Shown here piece by piece: positions 46,914 through 59,306 of a DNA stretch of 64,000 bases (within the stretch, counting starts at the first letter, position 1; every line of letters starts with the position of its first letter). A model generated the notes under the pieces. That model saw only the letters and a list, made by a program, of their open reading frames with translations, had not been told where the DNA came from and ran no database searches. The stretch is from assembly GCA_963969395.1 (NCBI GenBank), contig OZ017801.1:12343611-12407610 (forward strand). Direction: 5' to 3'. Position numbers and translations under genes: made by a program. The stretch comes from Pseudoscleropodium purum (Eukaryota > Streptophyta > Bryopsida > Hypnales > Brachytheciaceae).

Positions 46914-48382
46914 TTGGGTTTGAATCACATACACGGAATTCACTTGAAAATGGCTACGGAAGGGAGTGGTTTGTTTGAGAAGCATCCCTTGTTTGTGGAC
47001 TTGGATAGGCCATTTGAAGAAGAACCTCCACCAATGGATACATCTATAGCCATTGGTTCATCAAACCCTTCGTCATCAAGCCAAACGAAGCAAAAGAAGT
47101 CTCCAAACCCCGATTGGCCCCCTAATTCATACACCAAAGAATGTAGGGCGATAGGAATGGAGTTCTGTAAGCGACAAAGTATTCAAATGTTGTAGAGGAA
47201 GTACCTAAACAATGAAGAAGAAGGTTACCACAAGCTTATACAAGATTTACGGTAGGAGCTTGAGTTGAAGTTAGAAGCATTTGAAACTTTCAACAATTAC
47301 TCGGACTATTGGTTAGATTCAAAGTTTCTTGATAAATAGGTTATTGCATTGACCACTAATGCAGTGCCAAGCTATTTATACCATGTGAAGAAAAAAGAGG
47401 GTGCTACTAACGTGGACAATGGAGATAGAGAGGCAATTTCAAAATTAGATATAGTTCAGAAGTGTTCTTAAAATTTTTCTAATAGCTGCAATAAAGTAAA
47501 ATTACCATGGAAGGATACAATGGAGAAACGCATATTGGACCAATGTGTGAGTGGATTTGTAGATTGGCTTTCACCTTCAGTAAAAGTGGTACTAGTGCCA
47601 AGACAAAAGGAGGAAGGCACATATGGTAACATGAGAAAGGTGCAGTTGACAAAATTAACAAGCATCCCTAGCTGGATGGATTTTGTGGGGAAGGGATTGA
47701 AGACCTAGAATAAAAAGGAGAAGCATCAAGATATTGTGCTTGAGGCTGTAGGGTGTTCAATATAGCATCCAGGCATCATTAGGCTCTCATACTTGCACCA
47801 AGCACAATGGAAGGCTATACACTTTGGTGGAATGGAGGATCTTTAATTTCTTTTTTGAAAAAGTACAACTCCAAAATTTTTGATTCAATGGACATGCATG
47901 ATATTGTAAAGTTGACTAAGATCAAGTTTACAACCAAGGAGCTTGGGTGGATTGCCACATATTATAGAAATCAAGTGAATTTGGTATTGTCATTGCTTAT
48001 TATAGTGGGAAAATGCCACAAAGCAAATTACATTCACAATGACATTTCTACATCCAATGTTTTGCTCCATTTTGATGCTTAAAAAGAAAATGTGGTTTAC
48101 ATCAGGCTTTGTGATTGGGGGCTTTCAAGCCAAGTGAAGGAGAAGGAGACATCAAAGTATGATTATAAGACATATAGTAATATGCAAAAGGTGAAAGAGG
48201 CCCAAAAGTTTGTTGCTCTGGAATTGTTTTTTTTCTACGACGAAGAAGACCCCAACAATTCATTTCACGTTGTACAAAAAAAACACCTTTATTCCAAGGC
48301 TGCTAACACATATCCAACAGCATGGATCGCGTTGAGGATTTGGAATAAAGAATTGGGATACATTTTAATTTTCCAAGGATAG
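46914..48382 (+). pseudogene. Protein-kinase-like gene (degraded)
   Basis: Plus-strand coding-like sequence in two frames that change near 47800. The N-terminal part (46914 on) is Ser/Pro-rich (DTSIAIGSSNPSSSSQTKQK) with several stops. From 47807 the frame has LWWNGGSLISFLKKYNSK, resembling a kinase hinge region, then the catalytic-loop-like IHNDISTSNVLLHFD (Asp and Asn of HxDxxxxN present, codons from 48035), a stop at 48080-48082, and in the same frame IRLCDWGLSS, where DWG stands for the usual DFG magnesium-binding motif (Asp 48113-48115). A C-lobe-like tail ends at 48382. HNDIS instead of HRDLK and DWG instead of DFG point to an atypical or pseudokinase family. About eight stops make it inactive. 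A lineage-specific host kinase or a captured gene are both possible. Confidence 0.75.
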
Positions 48383-48910
48383 GAAAGACCAATATGTAAA
48401 CCTAATGTTGAAATTGAAAAGCTTCATGAGAGAAGATCTTCTCCAAAGGGCATCTGTCTTGGAGGTCCTTGACACATTGAGGCAAAAACCATATTGTTGG
48501 TCTATGCCTAAGTGTTGCTTTTGTAAATGAAATTTTGATTTTTGATTTTTGAAAGATTTAGTACATAGCAGCTATTTTGGAGGTGATGAATTTTCTCCTA
48601 TCATCCTCTAAGAAGATCATATGTACTTGGCATTTGCCAAACATCTTATTGTATATAATAGTCTAAATATATTCAAGATCCTATTTTATGCAATGCTTGT
48701 TTTTATTTATTTTGACATCATTTATAGTATAATGTATTCATGTCAAATTCCAAATCCTTGAATGATACAATGATATTCACACCAAACATGTATTGCAAGT
48801 ATGAGATGAGAAATGAGTAATATATGTGCATTGCATTGAATTTTCTAGAAGTTAAAGTTGCAAAGTTCAAATTGAAAAGCACTTTGTAGTACTTAAGGGA
48901 AAAAAAATCC
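48383..48910. other. AT-rich 3' flank of the kinase-like gene
   Basis: No further domain after the stop. The sequence becomes AT-rich and non-coding. Confidence 0.45.
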
Positions 48911-48914
48911 ATAC

Positions 48915-49165
48915 AGTCTCCACGCCCCAACCGTCTTCTGTCCGCACCCTAATCTGCGTCCACACCCTGATTCCACTTGCGCCCACGCTCTACTTTGTAT
49001 CCGCGCCCTAACAACATTTGCCTCCGTGCCCTATTCTAAGTCTGTGCCGTGCTAGAACTTACATCTGCACCCTACTCTAAATATGCACCTTGTCAGAGCT
49101 TGCATCCATGCCCTAGTTTGTGTCCACGTCCAAACACTGCATTAACGCCCCAACTTTGACTTGGC
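48915..49165 (-). repeat. GGGCGCGGACGTT motif block 7, reversed
   Basis: About fourteen copies in reverse orientation: GTCCGCACCCTAA (48940), GTCCACACCCTGA (about 48958), GTATCCGCGCCCTAACA (about 48996), CTCCGTGCCCTA (about 49022), GTCCACGTCCAAA (about 49125). Spacing is 15-25 bases. It mirrors block 6 on the other side of the kinase-like gene. Confidence 0.82.
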
Positions 49166-52100
49166 AGCTAGGTGTTGTTAAGATAAATCCACGTCATCTT
49201 TTTTTACCTTCATAGAAAGTCAACTACATGTTGACTACATTGGACAAGCAACACCTCTACCAAACGAGCCAATCGAACGAACGGAAGGATAGGCAGTTCG
49301 TCCGTCCACTATGACAACTCTACTTGTAACAGCTCATATGAATGCGTAAGTGTTAGTAGCAAAAAAGATTGATCTAGCAATTGAAACAAAGAAAATTCAA
49401 ATTCTTGCTTCAATTAAAGTTTTTCATCTTGAGACTCAGAAAAAACCCTTTAGTTTGACAATGTAGATCCAAAACAAAAAAATTAAAGAGAATCACATCA
49501 AATTGATGAAGCTTTAGGGTAGTGCCATTCTCTTTTATAGTTAGATGTGATTATAGTGAAAAGGTATCACCTTGAAGCCTTTTCGAGTGATGTCATCTTT
49601 GTATTTTATTATTATAATCAAAATTTGACTAAATATTATATAAACACGTATTTGACATAATGAACGCATTTGCAATGCTACAACATGAGCAACAATTTGT
49701 TTTCATAATCAAATGTGCTATACAAAGTATGCTTGTATATAAGTCATAAAATGCAATGATCCATTTTGAAGTGTAAATTAGAATTGTTTTGTATATGCTA
49801 TTTGTTGTCTTCTATTGTTTGTGGTAGCTATGGTAGAAGATAAGACATCTAAATTGAGCAAACCATGTCAAATTTTGTCAAATCATGTGTGGTGTTGACA
49901 TCAGATTGACATTTCTTTAATGTTGGTGCCACTTCAACATTCTCTTATATGCCTTTGTCTTAAGTATGCCTTTGCACTATTATATGTTGTGTGCTCATGT
50001 CATTTACAACAAATTTGACATTAGCTTTGTTGTCTCATTAGCAAGAGGCAACATAGAACTACCCAAACAATCACATGAGCAAGGTGTTTGTCATTGCTAT
50101 ATTCCCACTTGGTCATGTTGATAGAAAAGCACTATAGTGCCCAATGAAACCTTTGTGTTGTTCTATCTTTGAGTGGCACTAATTGCAAGGGTTTGCATTT
50201 TGCTAACAAATAACATTTTTCTTAGTTTGTTACATCTTTATTGCTATGGACATGAAGGTGTGCAACTTCTATAATTTCAATATTTTTTGGAACTTTTGTA
50301 GTGCACTTAAAATGGAAATGCATGAACATGAAAGTCCTTGCCTATGCTAGTCAACATCCTTCTCTCAATAGACAAATGTCATAATGTCTACATCAACTAA
50401 GCAATTCCAATGATTTTTTTTCATGCATTTCTATAATATAGGAAATTAAGAATATGTAATTTATTTGTGTCCCAAATTACTTAAGCACTTAAAGGATGGC
50501 CTCAAGAATATTTATGTTTTTGTACGACTTTTATACCTCTCTATGACTACCTCCACTAACAAATTAAAGGACATAATATTAATAAACATAATTAAATTAT
50601 AACATCTCAAACCTACTCTTAGTAAAGTTTTTTTAGTGAATTTTCAATGCGATTTACCTACCAAGATTCAATGTATTTGAGGCTCATCACAAAAAGCTTC
50701 TAATACTAAAAATTTAAGATTTTATAATGGATATAGACACCCTTGCACAAAAATTTCAATAGAAAAATCATGTTCTATTTTTTTTAAATCAAAATGTTTA
50801 TGCTAAAAATCAATCTTAAAAGATATTTAAACAAAAAATACCAAAAATATTTTTTTAGTACGATTTCATTCAACTTCTAAGTTTAATCTACACCAAATTA
50901 TGATGCCTTGGGCATGTAAAGGCTAATTATGTATAAGAAATTGAAAACTAAAAAGTGTTATTAAGAAGAGAATGTTTTTAGCCTTTATTTTTGGATTATG
51001 ATTTTGAAAATAATTGTAATCATTGTTTTCAACAACATCTTGGGTGCCAATGGTGATTGAAGTTCTACAAATTTGAAATAACTTAGGATAGGATAGTTTT
51101 TCAAAAAGGTTCTTAGCTTGGAATTTTACTCGTTCAAATATTGACTCCAATTCTAGTCTCAAAATTGCCTTACTTTTGTAATCATCTATTTTATTCTTGT
51201 GATTTTTTTCACCTCTTGTCTTATATTCATCTTGTTATTTGATATAGAGCTTTTGCATTACAATGGCTAGATCTTATTTACAAAGAATGTTTTTTGGTTT
51301 GAACTCTATACACTACTTCTCTTGACTCCCTCAACTTCAAAATTGGCATTCTTTCATCACCTCTCCTTATTTCATAAATTCTATTTTTTGTTGACAATTA
51401 TTTATAAATCTTTTGGATTTTGAATTCACCCTTTGACATTTTTGTGACATATATTAGTAGAGAATTCATCCATTCTTGAATTTTGTGCATTGTTATGATT
51501 CAACATTTGAGGTCAAGATTTGGGCTACATAAAAGTTAGAACTCCCTAGATCCTTGTTGACATAGCTCTTTCCAATGTTGTAAGTCTATGCACTATATAT
51601 CTATGATTTGTTGAAATTGCACAAGAAACAATTGTCTCTTGATTTTAGGACCAAGTTGGAAGATTTTTTGTGTATCCCTAATGTTCTAACATACTAGAAT
51701 TGGCATTATGTAACAATCCAACTAATAATAGTCCTTTAGTGTACACCAAAGACATTGTGTTGTGCATCATATCTAAAATGTCATTTTTCTTCCTCTCAAT
51801 GGTAACAACACACTTACAAAATTGCAATAATGATAAGAAGTTTGTTTTGTACTTTTGTTTTTCCAACTCCGATTTTTGTATGACAAAGTATCAAATACCT
51901 TGTCTCTAAATTCTAAAGTCCTAGTCTGATATACTTTAGGTAATTATGAATTAGGGGTCCTTTGGTGGATGTATAAAACAAAATTTATGAATAAAAATAT
52001 ATCAATGTGCAATGAAAAACAAAAAAATGGTACATGCAAGTGTTTATTGGGGGGTTTATTGCAATTGACCTAATTATTGAATTTATAAATTTATAATGAA

Positions 52101-52172
52101 GCAATGAAGTTCAAAGAACTAGATACCTAGTACAATGTGGATAAAACAATATATAAAAGAGGGGCTATTTAA
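49166..52172. other. AT-rich sequence without a recognisable gene
   Basis: Three kilobases with no coding frame above about 80 codons and no clear paired repeat. Confidence 0.5.
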
Positions 52173-52717
52173 CCCTTAAAGGACATTGCAAGTCAAGCAG
52201 GCATTTTGAAAGTTAAATTTGAAATTTTCGTATAATTCTTGATTTTAAATGTTCTAAAACTTAACTAAGAAAATGTAGCTCTAATAATTTAATTTTTGTT
52301 CCATTTTATTTTATTTTCCAAAATTGTTAAATTTGTAATGTTTGTGATACTTTGAAGACATCATCATGAAAGTTCAAAATCACACCACTTTTGAACTTTT
52401 TCTATCAAACTTCAACAATTTCTCTTAGTATGAACTCAAAGAATAGACCAATTATATCATGGTTTTTCTTACTATTTTTAAAATTTTTTAAATTTTCATA
52501 CTATTTTAAGAATTTTGTAATTACTTTGATTTTTATAAAGATTTTTTTTTTTAAATCATATAAATTTCAATTTGATATTTTTAATTCTAAAAAAATGAGA
52601 AAATTTTTTAAACATATATTGCTATGTTTGTAAAGTATCAAATTTTTGAAATGTGTGTTCCAATATAGAAATCTAATGAAGTTTGAGCAAGCCTAGATAT
52701 AAAATGTCTTTTAAGGG
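52173..52717. mobile_element. TTAA-flanked non-autonomous element (545 bp)
   Basis: Flanked by TTAA at 52169-52172 and 52718-52721. Left terminus CCCTTAAAGGACATTGC, right terminus (reverse complement) CCCTTAAAAGACATTTT. No transposase inside. Confidence 0.8.
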
Positions 52718-52815
52718 TTAAAATGACTTAGAGTAATATCATAAGCAAATCTTATTATACGAAAGCAATAGAGTCCAAATGCATAATGCATTGTAGATGA
52801 TTCTAAGGGCATTGA

Positions 52816-53393
52816 CCCCTTAGCACTCCAATGTTCAATTTTTGGGATGACAAACATATTGAAAGTCACATTTTTTTTCCATTATTGATTGGATGAAATT
52901 CATAATTTGTAATATACTTTATTGAGTTGATGTCCGATCTAATAATTGGATTTGATATAACTAGAGTACATATATTTTTCTAAAATTACAAATGTAGAAG
53001 TATTTGTAGTCATTGACCAAGACAAAATTGCATTGATTCTAGTTCAAAAGTGTATTTGCAAAATCAAGTCATAGATTTAATTAATACAAAAATTTCAAAA
53101 AATCACAATGTCAAGAAAATATCATTTGAAATTCATTTCAATAAATTTTACTCAAAAAATGGTAATATCTTGTTTGTAATCAAATTTAGAAGGAATTTTA
53201 AAATTTCCATTTTAAAAATTTATTAAAAAATATTGGTAATAGCATTGGTGAATCTAATTGTATTGATGGAATCTAAAATTCAAAGTCTACAACTTTTATT
53301 GGCATATCAATCCCAAAATTTTCTTCCAAATGATATTTTATAATCATTTTTTTCAAATTGTCAATTCTAGAAAACACTTCATACATTAAGGGG
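52816..53393. mobile_element. TTAA-family element, diverged (578 bp)
   Basis: Left terminus CCCCTTAGCACTCC after TTGA (one change from TTAA), right terminus (reverse complement) CCCCTTAATGTATG before TTAA at 53394-53397. Only the outer seven bases match well, so it is less certain than its neighbours. Confidence 0.45.
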
Positions 53394-53926
53394 TTAAAAA
53401 GTCATAGCTTCAAATACAAAGCTTTGATTACATGACTTCAAATATATAGCTTCTTGAATTTATTAAATTGAAATTGATAATTTATTGATTAGATCACGCC
53501 ACCAATGACTATTGAATGAATTTGACTAATTTGGATAAAATTGATGGTATTACCAAATAGAATGTTGCATGAAGTACTTTAATAATTCCTAAAAGACTTC
53601 AAAGATTACCTTAGGATTTTTGCAAATTTGGATGAATTTACAAGTTGAAAATGTTTGAGATAAAATTATAAAAATTTGTGTATATAAATATATAAATATC
53701 TTTAATTCTAAAAAAGATCACAACATCTAGAAAATAGTTGAACAATATATAGACTGAAAACCTATTTTCATTTCAACAAGGGCATTCTAAAAAATCTTAA
53801 TGACAAAGTAATCCTATTATAAAGGCTTAAGCATACGTATCCATTGTTGATCATCAATCCAATTGTGCCCCTATCTATAATTTAGTCCAACAAATGTTAG
53901 ACACCTATAGACACTAATATAATTAA

Positions 53927-53997
53927 CCTTTAAAGAACCGACAATGCAAAAAATAGTGTTGTAGAAGCCACTTGGTGGTCTAATGGTCTTTTAGGGG
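53927..53997. mobile_element. Very short TTAA-flanked element (71 bp)
   Basis: TTAA at 53923-53926 and 53998-54001. Left terminus CCTTTAAAGAACCG, right terminus (reverse complement) CCCCTAAAAGACC. It is essentially two termini joined by about 40 bases, probably an internal-deletion derivative. Confidence 0.6.
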
Positions 53998-54001
53998 TTA
54001 A

Positions 54002-56174
54002 GTTGAGGGTTAGCAATGGGTGTGCATACCTTATTCATGTAAATATGTATAGAGAAAACCTACCCACGCATCTTAATTTGTGGCCAAAATCTCTTAACAA
54101 AATTGGTTCATGTGGAGACCTACAACAATGGTGCACATATTGTTTTATCTCTAAAATTGTACCATAACAATATCAACTATCATAGTGTAACAATTCCATA
54201 TAAGGTATTTGTACCAAATTGTAGCCTCTTGGCATAATTGTCTCGTTAAGATTTTAGCCAAAATGTAAGTCCTATGAATAAAAGAGTCTAGGGTGTATCT
54301 TATATACATCCATTTCCAATATTTTGAAAATCCACAAATTCTTGTGGTGCCCAAAAAATGCATTCAAACATAATTGAAATTTACTTCCAGCTTTCAAAAA
54401 GATCCAACACTAATTTAGGCAATTTAGTAATAGGAAAACAATTCAAATTTTTTTAGGATGGTATTAGATATGCTAGTTACCTTTTATTATCTATAGGAAA
54501 ATCACATAATAAAGACAACATTTGCAAGGAAAGGGAGAAAGTTCAAAATATGCAAAACTATAGTATTTAGAACATCTTCAATGCATTTGAAAAATAAAAA
54601 AGTTCTAAATGATTGGGATAGAATTAGTCCAACAAAGTACTATCATTAGAAGTGCATCTAAAAACATTTAAAATTTATACCCAAAATGCCATGGTTTGGC
54701 TTTTGGATGACCAAAGTATATTCATTTAAAATTTAGTTAAAAGAAAAAACATTAGAGAGCCCTCAATTAATCATGCCAAAGAATAAAAATGATGCAAATG
54801 GCTTAGAAAATTTGCTATGCCATTTGTATGATTGTTTGTTCTTAGGTGTGATTTGCTAAGCCCTCTTTAATTTTTTTCCTTTCATTGAATTTTAAATGAG
54901 TATATTGGTCATCTAGTTGTAGTCTAACTGATTTAAATATATTTGTGGCTACTTGAAGTATTTTTTTGATGCACTTCTGATGGCAATACTTTCAACTTCT
55001 TCCATTCCAATCAAAAGCTAGTAATGTTTTTGTTGAGTTAGTATGCAAGGTGCACAAAAGGTACTCTTAGTGAGATATCTATACTTGGATGAACTTAGAA
55101 TTTGAATTCAAAATTTATTTTTATTTCTTCAACGTTAATTTTTTCATGTATGCTACAAGCATTAATATATGTACAGATTGTTTAGATTTGTAATAAAACA
55201 GTTTAGGGATAATATCTTGTATTTGAAGTTTGGTATATTTAACTAAAGTTATTAAAAACCACATGTCTTTCACAATTTTTGAACAATGTTTGAGGCATCA
55301 AATTTGTTTGAATTTGGCACAAATATATCCAACACAGCTTCATAATTACTTTAAAAAAAAATTCAATTTCCTTAAGCTCCTTTACAATAGAAAGACTTGT
55401 TTTGAATTGGTGAAAATATTTTAATTATTTTCTTAGGAAATTGTTAAATAAATAAATAAATATTGTTTGACAAGTGTAATTTTCAAGTCATTACAACATT
55501 AGAGTCTAAATTTGATCACATCTTCAAGCACCAAATAATAAAAACTACTAATGGTCAAATCATTGAAAAGAAAATCACATTCTCTTTTACCAATCATTTT
55601 ATCAAATGAAATTATTTTCAATTTAGGTGAATTTCAAAATACTATAGTATTTTAGAGTTTAACTCTTATAGGACCAAATGTTCAAATTTTGACCAATGGA
55701 TGAATTCAAACATATCCCAAGCATATACAATTTTGATATTTTTTCATCCATCTACATGCTTATACATTCTTATATTAGATATTTTACATTCAATTCATAC
55801 AATATAGATTTTCAAAAATAAACTTTCAAAATATTCCTTATTTTTTGGTGCAAAAGTATCTTTAACCTCATAGTGTAATTTTTTAATTATAAAATGATCC
55901 TTCAAAAACAACAAGTAAAATGAAAATCTTCGAAAAATTTCAATCGATTTCAAGATTTTTAAATTTAAAACATCATTGAAAAATATTGATTAATAAAGTA
56001 GTTGATATATTAAGTAGTTTACTAAAATGGATACATCAATTATTATATGGATATAATTAATAGAGCACATTTTAAAACTTTTGTTTGAAATTCATCATTA
56101 AATTTTTTGTCTAAGTTGAATTTCATAATTTATCTTTACAATTTTTAGAAATTTGGACTACCTACAGTTCTTAA
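54002..56174. other. AT-rich sequence; one unpaired TTAA-family terminus
   Basis: No gene. At 55663 CTCTTATAGGACCAAATG follows TTAA and resembles the left end of 59307-59881; no partner was assigned. It may belong to an older element interrupted by 56175-57383. Confidence 0.45.
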
Positions 56175-57383
56175 TCTAAAGGACCAAAGATATTTTTGAA
56201 AATTCAAACAAGTTCCTACAATTTCTATTTTTGACATGGTTTTTTAAAATGTCTCTTTGAGAGATAGAAAAATACAAGGGCGTTTGGGAAGTATAATTTT
56301 TATTTCAATCAATGCTTGGAAGTAAAAATTATGCCATCCAAAATTCAAAAAGTAGTTTATCCTACATGAAGGTCAAATTCAAACATAAATTGAGTGTTTT
56401 TTGGAATGTTTAAATGTGTGGAATATTACAAGTGAAATGTCTGAAATGTTGAAAAAAAATTTCATCTATATTGTCTACTTTTTTGAATATTTTGAAAACC
56501 TACATCAAGCCTTTAGTCCTATACAATAGGTTTCTTAAAACTAGAAAACCTAGATGTTGCCAAATACAAAAATTGGGATGCCAAAATGCCGAAACCCCCA
56601 CACTAATAGTTTCAGCTATTGAAACCCTTAGTGCATGAAAAAGAAAGTATTTTAACACTTAGATGCCAAATTGGACCTTCACGTAAACATGTACAGTATT
56701 GGGTAGCACAAAAAAAAATTAATTTTCTCAAAGAAAATGAATTTGTCTACATGAAAAACTTAGGTTCATTCCATTTGGACTAGCAATGAAAAAGTTGAGG
56801 AGAGTTTTGTTTTTTAGACAATTGAAGTATATTCTTCAAAAAATAACTTGTAGGATTAATTTTTTAACTCGATTTTCACAATTTTTCAAAAAAAAGAAGT
56901 TCCACTAAGTTTAATTTTCTTGCTAAAACAATCTCAATATTGGAATCAATATATTTCAATTCCATCTTAAAACTAATAATGACTTATTTTTTCTTTTTAT
57001 CTTGTACCTACTTCTATGTAATAATATTCTTAAGTGAATGAAAATGAAGTGAGTTAAAAAATTTCTATACTTTCAACTCAATTCTTCAACATAAGTTATT
57101 TTTCATTTAAATCTATAGTGCAAAAATTTGAAATTAAGAAGATTCAAAGCCAAAAAATCTAATCTAATAAAGTACAAAGAATTGTTTTATTAGTCTCTTC
57201 AAACACTTACATCTTGCAATCCATTTGGTTGAAGTTTTGAAATTTTTCCTACACCATCTTGTACTAGTCTAGTCACTCTAGTGCAAGACCCTACAATTAG
57301 ATTTGCAAAAGATTTGCACTTTGCAAAAAAAATAGTAGTTTTGAGTATTTTTTGATATAAAAAACCTCTTGAACCTTTAGAGT
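56175..57383. mobile_element. TTAA-flanked non-autonomous element (1.21 kb)
   Basis: TTAA at 56171-56174 and 57384-57387. Left terminus TCTAAAGGACCAAAGA, right terminus (reverse complement) ACTCTAAAGGTTCAAGAGG. Internal blocks (CATCTTAAAACTAATAATGA, AAAACAATCTCA) are shared with 58089-59302, marking a long subfamily of about 1.2 kb. Confidence 0.75.
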
Positions 57384-57387
57384 TTAA

Positions 57388-58084
57388 GGAATTAAGGACT
57401 TAGGGTATCTTCAATAGTTTAATATAAATACCCTCTCAAATTTAACTCTAATTTTGCTTTGCTTTGCAATTATAACTTAAAATTTCTATCAATGGAAGTG
57501 CACTCAATAGTGCTTTGAATAGGTATAAGAAAACTCAAATTTAGATATTGGACAAAGAAAACAAACCACTTCAAAAGCTAGCTAAAGACAAAAATTAGAG
57601 AGATCTTAGCAAATCCCAATTATTAATGAATATGTATTTCTCTTCAAATTGGATGCAAATTAGGGTAAAATGTCCATTAGTAATCAAGATTTGCTAAGAC
57701 TACTATAATTATTATCTTTAAGATAGCTTGTGTAATGGTTTATTTTCTTTGTTGAAATTTGAGTATTTCTATACCTATTCAAAGTACTTTTGAGTGCACT
57801 TCTCATGATATAATTATCAAGCTCTAATTCTAAATTAGTCAAAAGAGAAGGTTGCATTTGGTGGGGTGGTTATACCTTAGGATGTTGATTTTGGTTCTTT
57901 TTATCTCATATTTGTATCTCCATTAATAATTTAATATGATGGACTCCAAACATCAAAAGGTGCAAGAAAATTTTTTGCAAAAAATTAAAGATCATAAATT
58001 CATAATTTATGGTGAGATTGACAAAAACAATGTTAAAACTAAAATGGCTTCCAATTTAGTCATGATGCTTCTATTGCTTCAAAG
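57388..58084. other. AT-rich sequence without a recognisable gene
   Basis: Spacer between two long TTAA-family elements; nothing recognised. Confidence 0.5.
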
Positions 58085-58088
58085 TTAG

Positions 58089-59302
58089 CCCCTAAAAGAC
58101 CATTGTCCCCTTAGAAGACAAAATAAATTTTGGGCAAGTTTCTAGGAGTTCAATTTTTAGTGAAACTTTTGAAACTTTTTTGTGAGATAGAAAAACTAAT
58201 TATCTTTTAGGAATATAATTTTTATTTCAATTGGTGTCTAAGAGCAAAAGTTATGTCACAATAAGGTAATAACTGAACTTAGAGTTTAGAAAAAAATTCA
58301 CAAAAACTTGAAATCAAATTTTTTAATTTATTTTTATCATAGATTTTATTCTTTTTCTAAATGGAAAGATTTGATTTATTCCATTTATATTTTGTGATGT
58401 GAAAACTACGGAGCATCTTGTTTTGTGAGCAATTATAGCATCTTTTAAAAAAATAATGTACAACATTCATTTTTTAGCTCAATTTTCACATTTTCTTTTA
58501 ACACAAGTTCCATAGGATTAGCTTTTCTTGTTAAAACAATCTCATCATTGAAATAAGTATGTTTTAAATCCATCTTAAAACTAATAATGATTTAGTTTTT
58601 AGTTCTATCATATACCTTTTCCTACTTAAATTTTATTTAAAGAATGAAAATCATTTTTTAAAAATTTATTATTTCTATTTGTTCAACTTTATTCTTCATG
58701 AAAATAAAACTTGAATTCAAAATCTATAGTACAAAATTTTTAAGTCAAGAGGATTCTAAGTCTCATCAAGTAGTAGTGTTTTATTTTTTGCAATTTAACG
58801 GCAATTTGCATCAAAATAATGGGCCTTGCACCAAAGCCTTTAGAAAAAATAATACTAAAAGGGCAAAATATTGCAAAAAAACTTCAAATTAAAAAAAAAT
58901 CTTGGATGAAATCTCTAGATTGTAGATGAAAATAGAATTAAGAATATGTGATATGTGCTAATGTGATATTTTCTATCTAATATATGCATGAAAAGTTGAA
59001 ATTTGGTGCACCACTATAACATTTTGTATTTCTACTATGGCATTTCATTAAAAATGGAAAAAAATCCTTTTCAAATAGTTTTCAACAATGCCCCTAGACA
59101 TGATTTCTTCACTTTGAACACATTTGTTTTGCATTCTATGCGGCCAAAGTGTCTAAAACTTTTTGCACACATTTTCATATTTTTCTATTTAAAGGTCTTA
59201 TTGTTAGATTTGCAAAAAATGTTATTTAATTTTTTTCTCTTTAGACTAAAAATGGCAATTTTAAGTGGATTTTGACAAGAAAAGACCTTGGTCCTTTAGG
59301 AA
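58089..59302. mobile_element. TTAA-family non-autonomous element (1.21 kb)
   Basis: Left terminus CCCCTAAAAGACCATTG after TTAG (58085-58088, one change from TTAA), right terminus (reverse complement) TTCCTAAAGGACCAAGGTC before TTAA at 59303-59306. Same subfamily as 56175-57383. The 64- and 90-codon frames inside have no transposase features. Confidence 0.78.
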
Positions 59303-59306
59303 TTAA

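Noticed and set aside
48915..49165. Interstitial telomere sequence, because some motif copies read CCCTAA
   Set aside because: CCCTAA occurs only as the edge of the longer GTCCGCGCCCTAA word and never in tandem.
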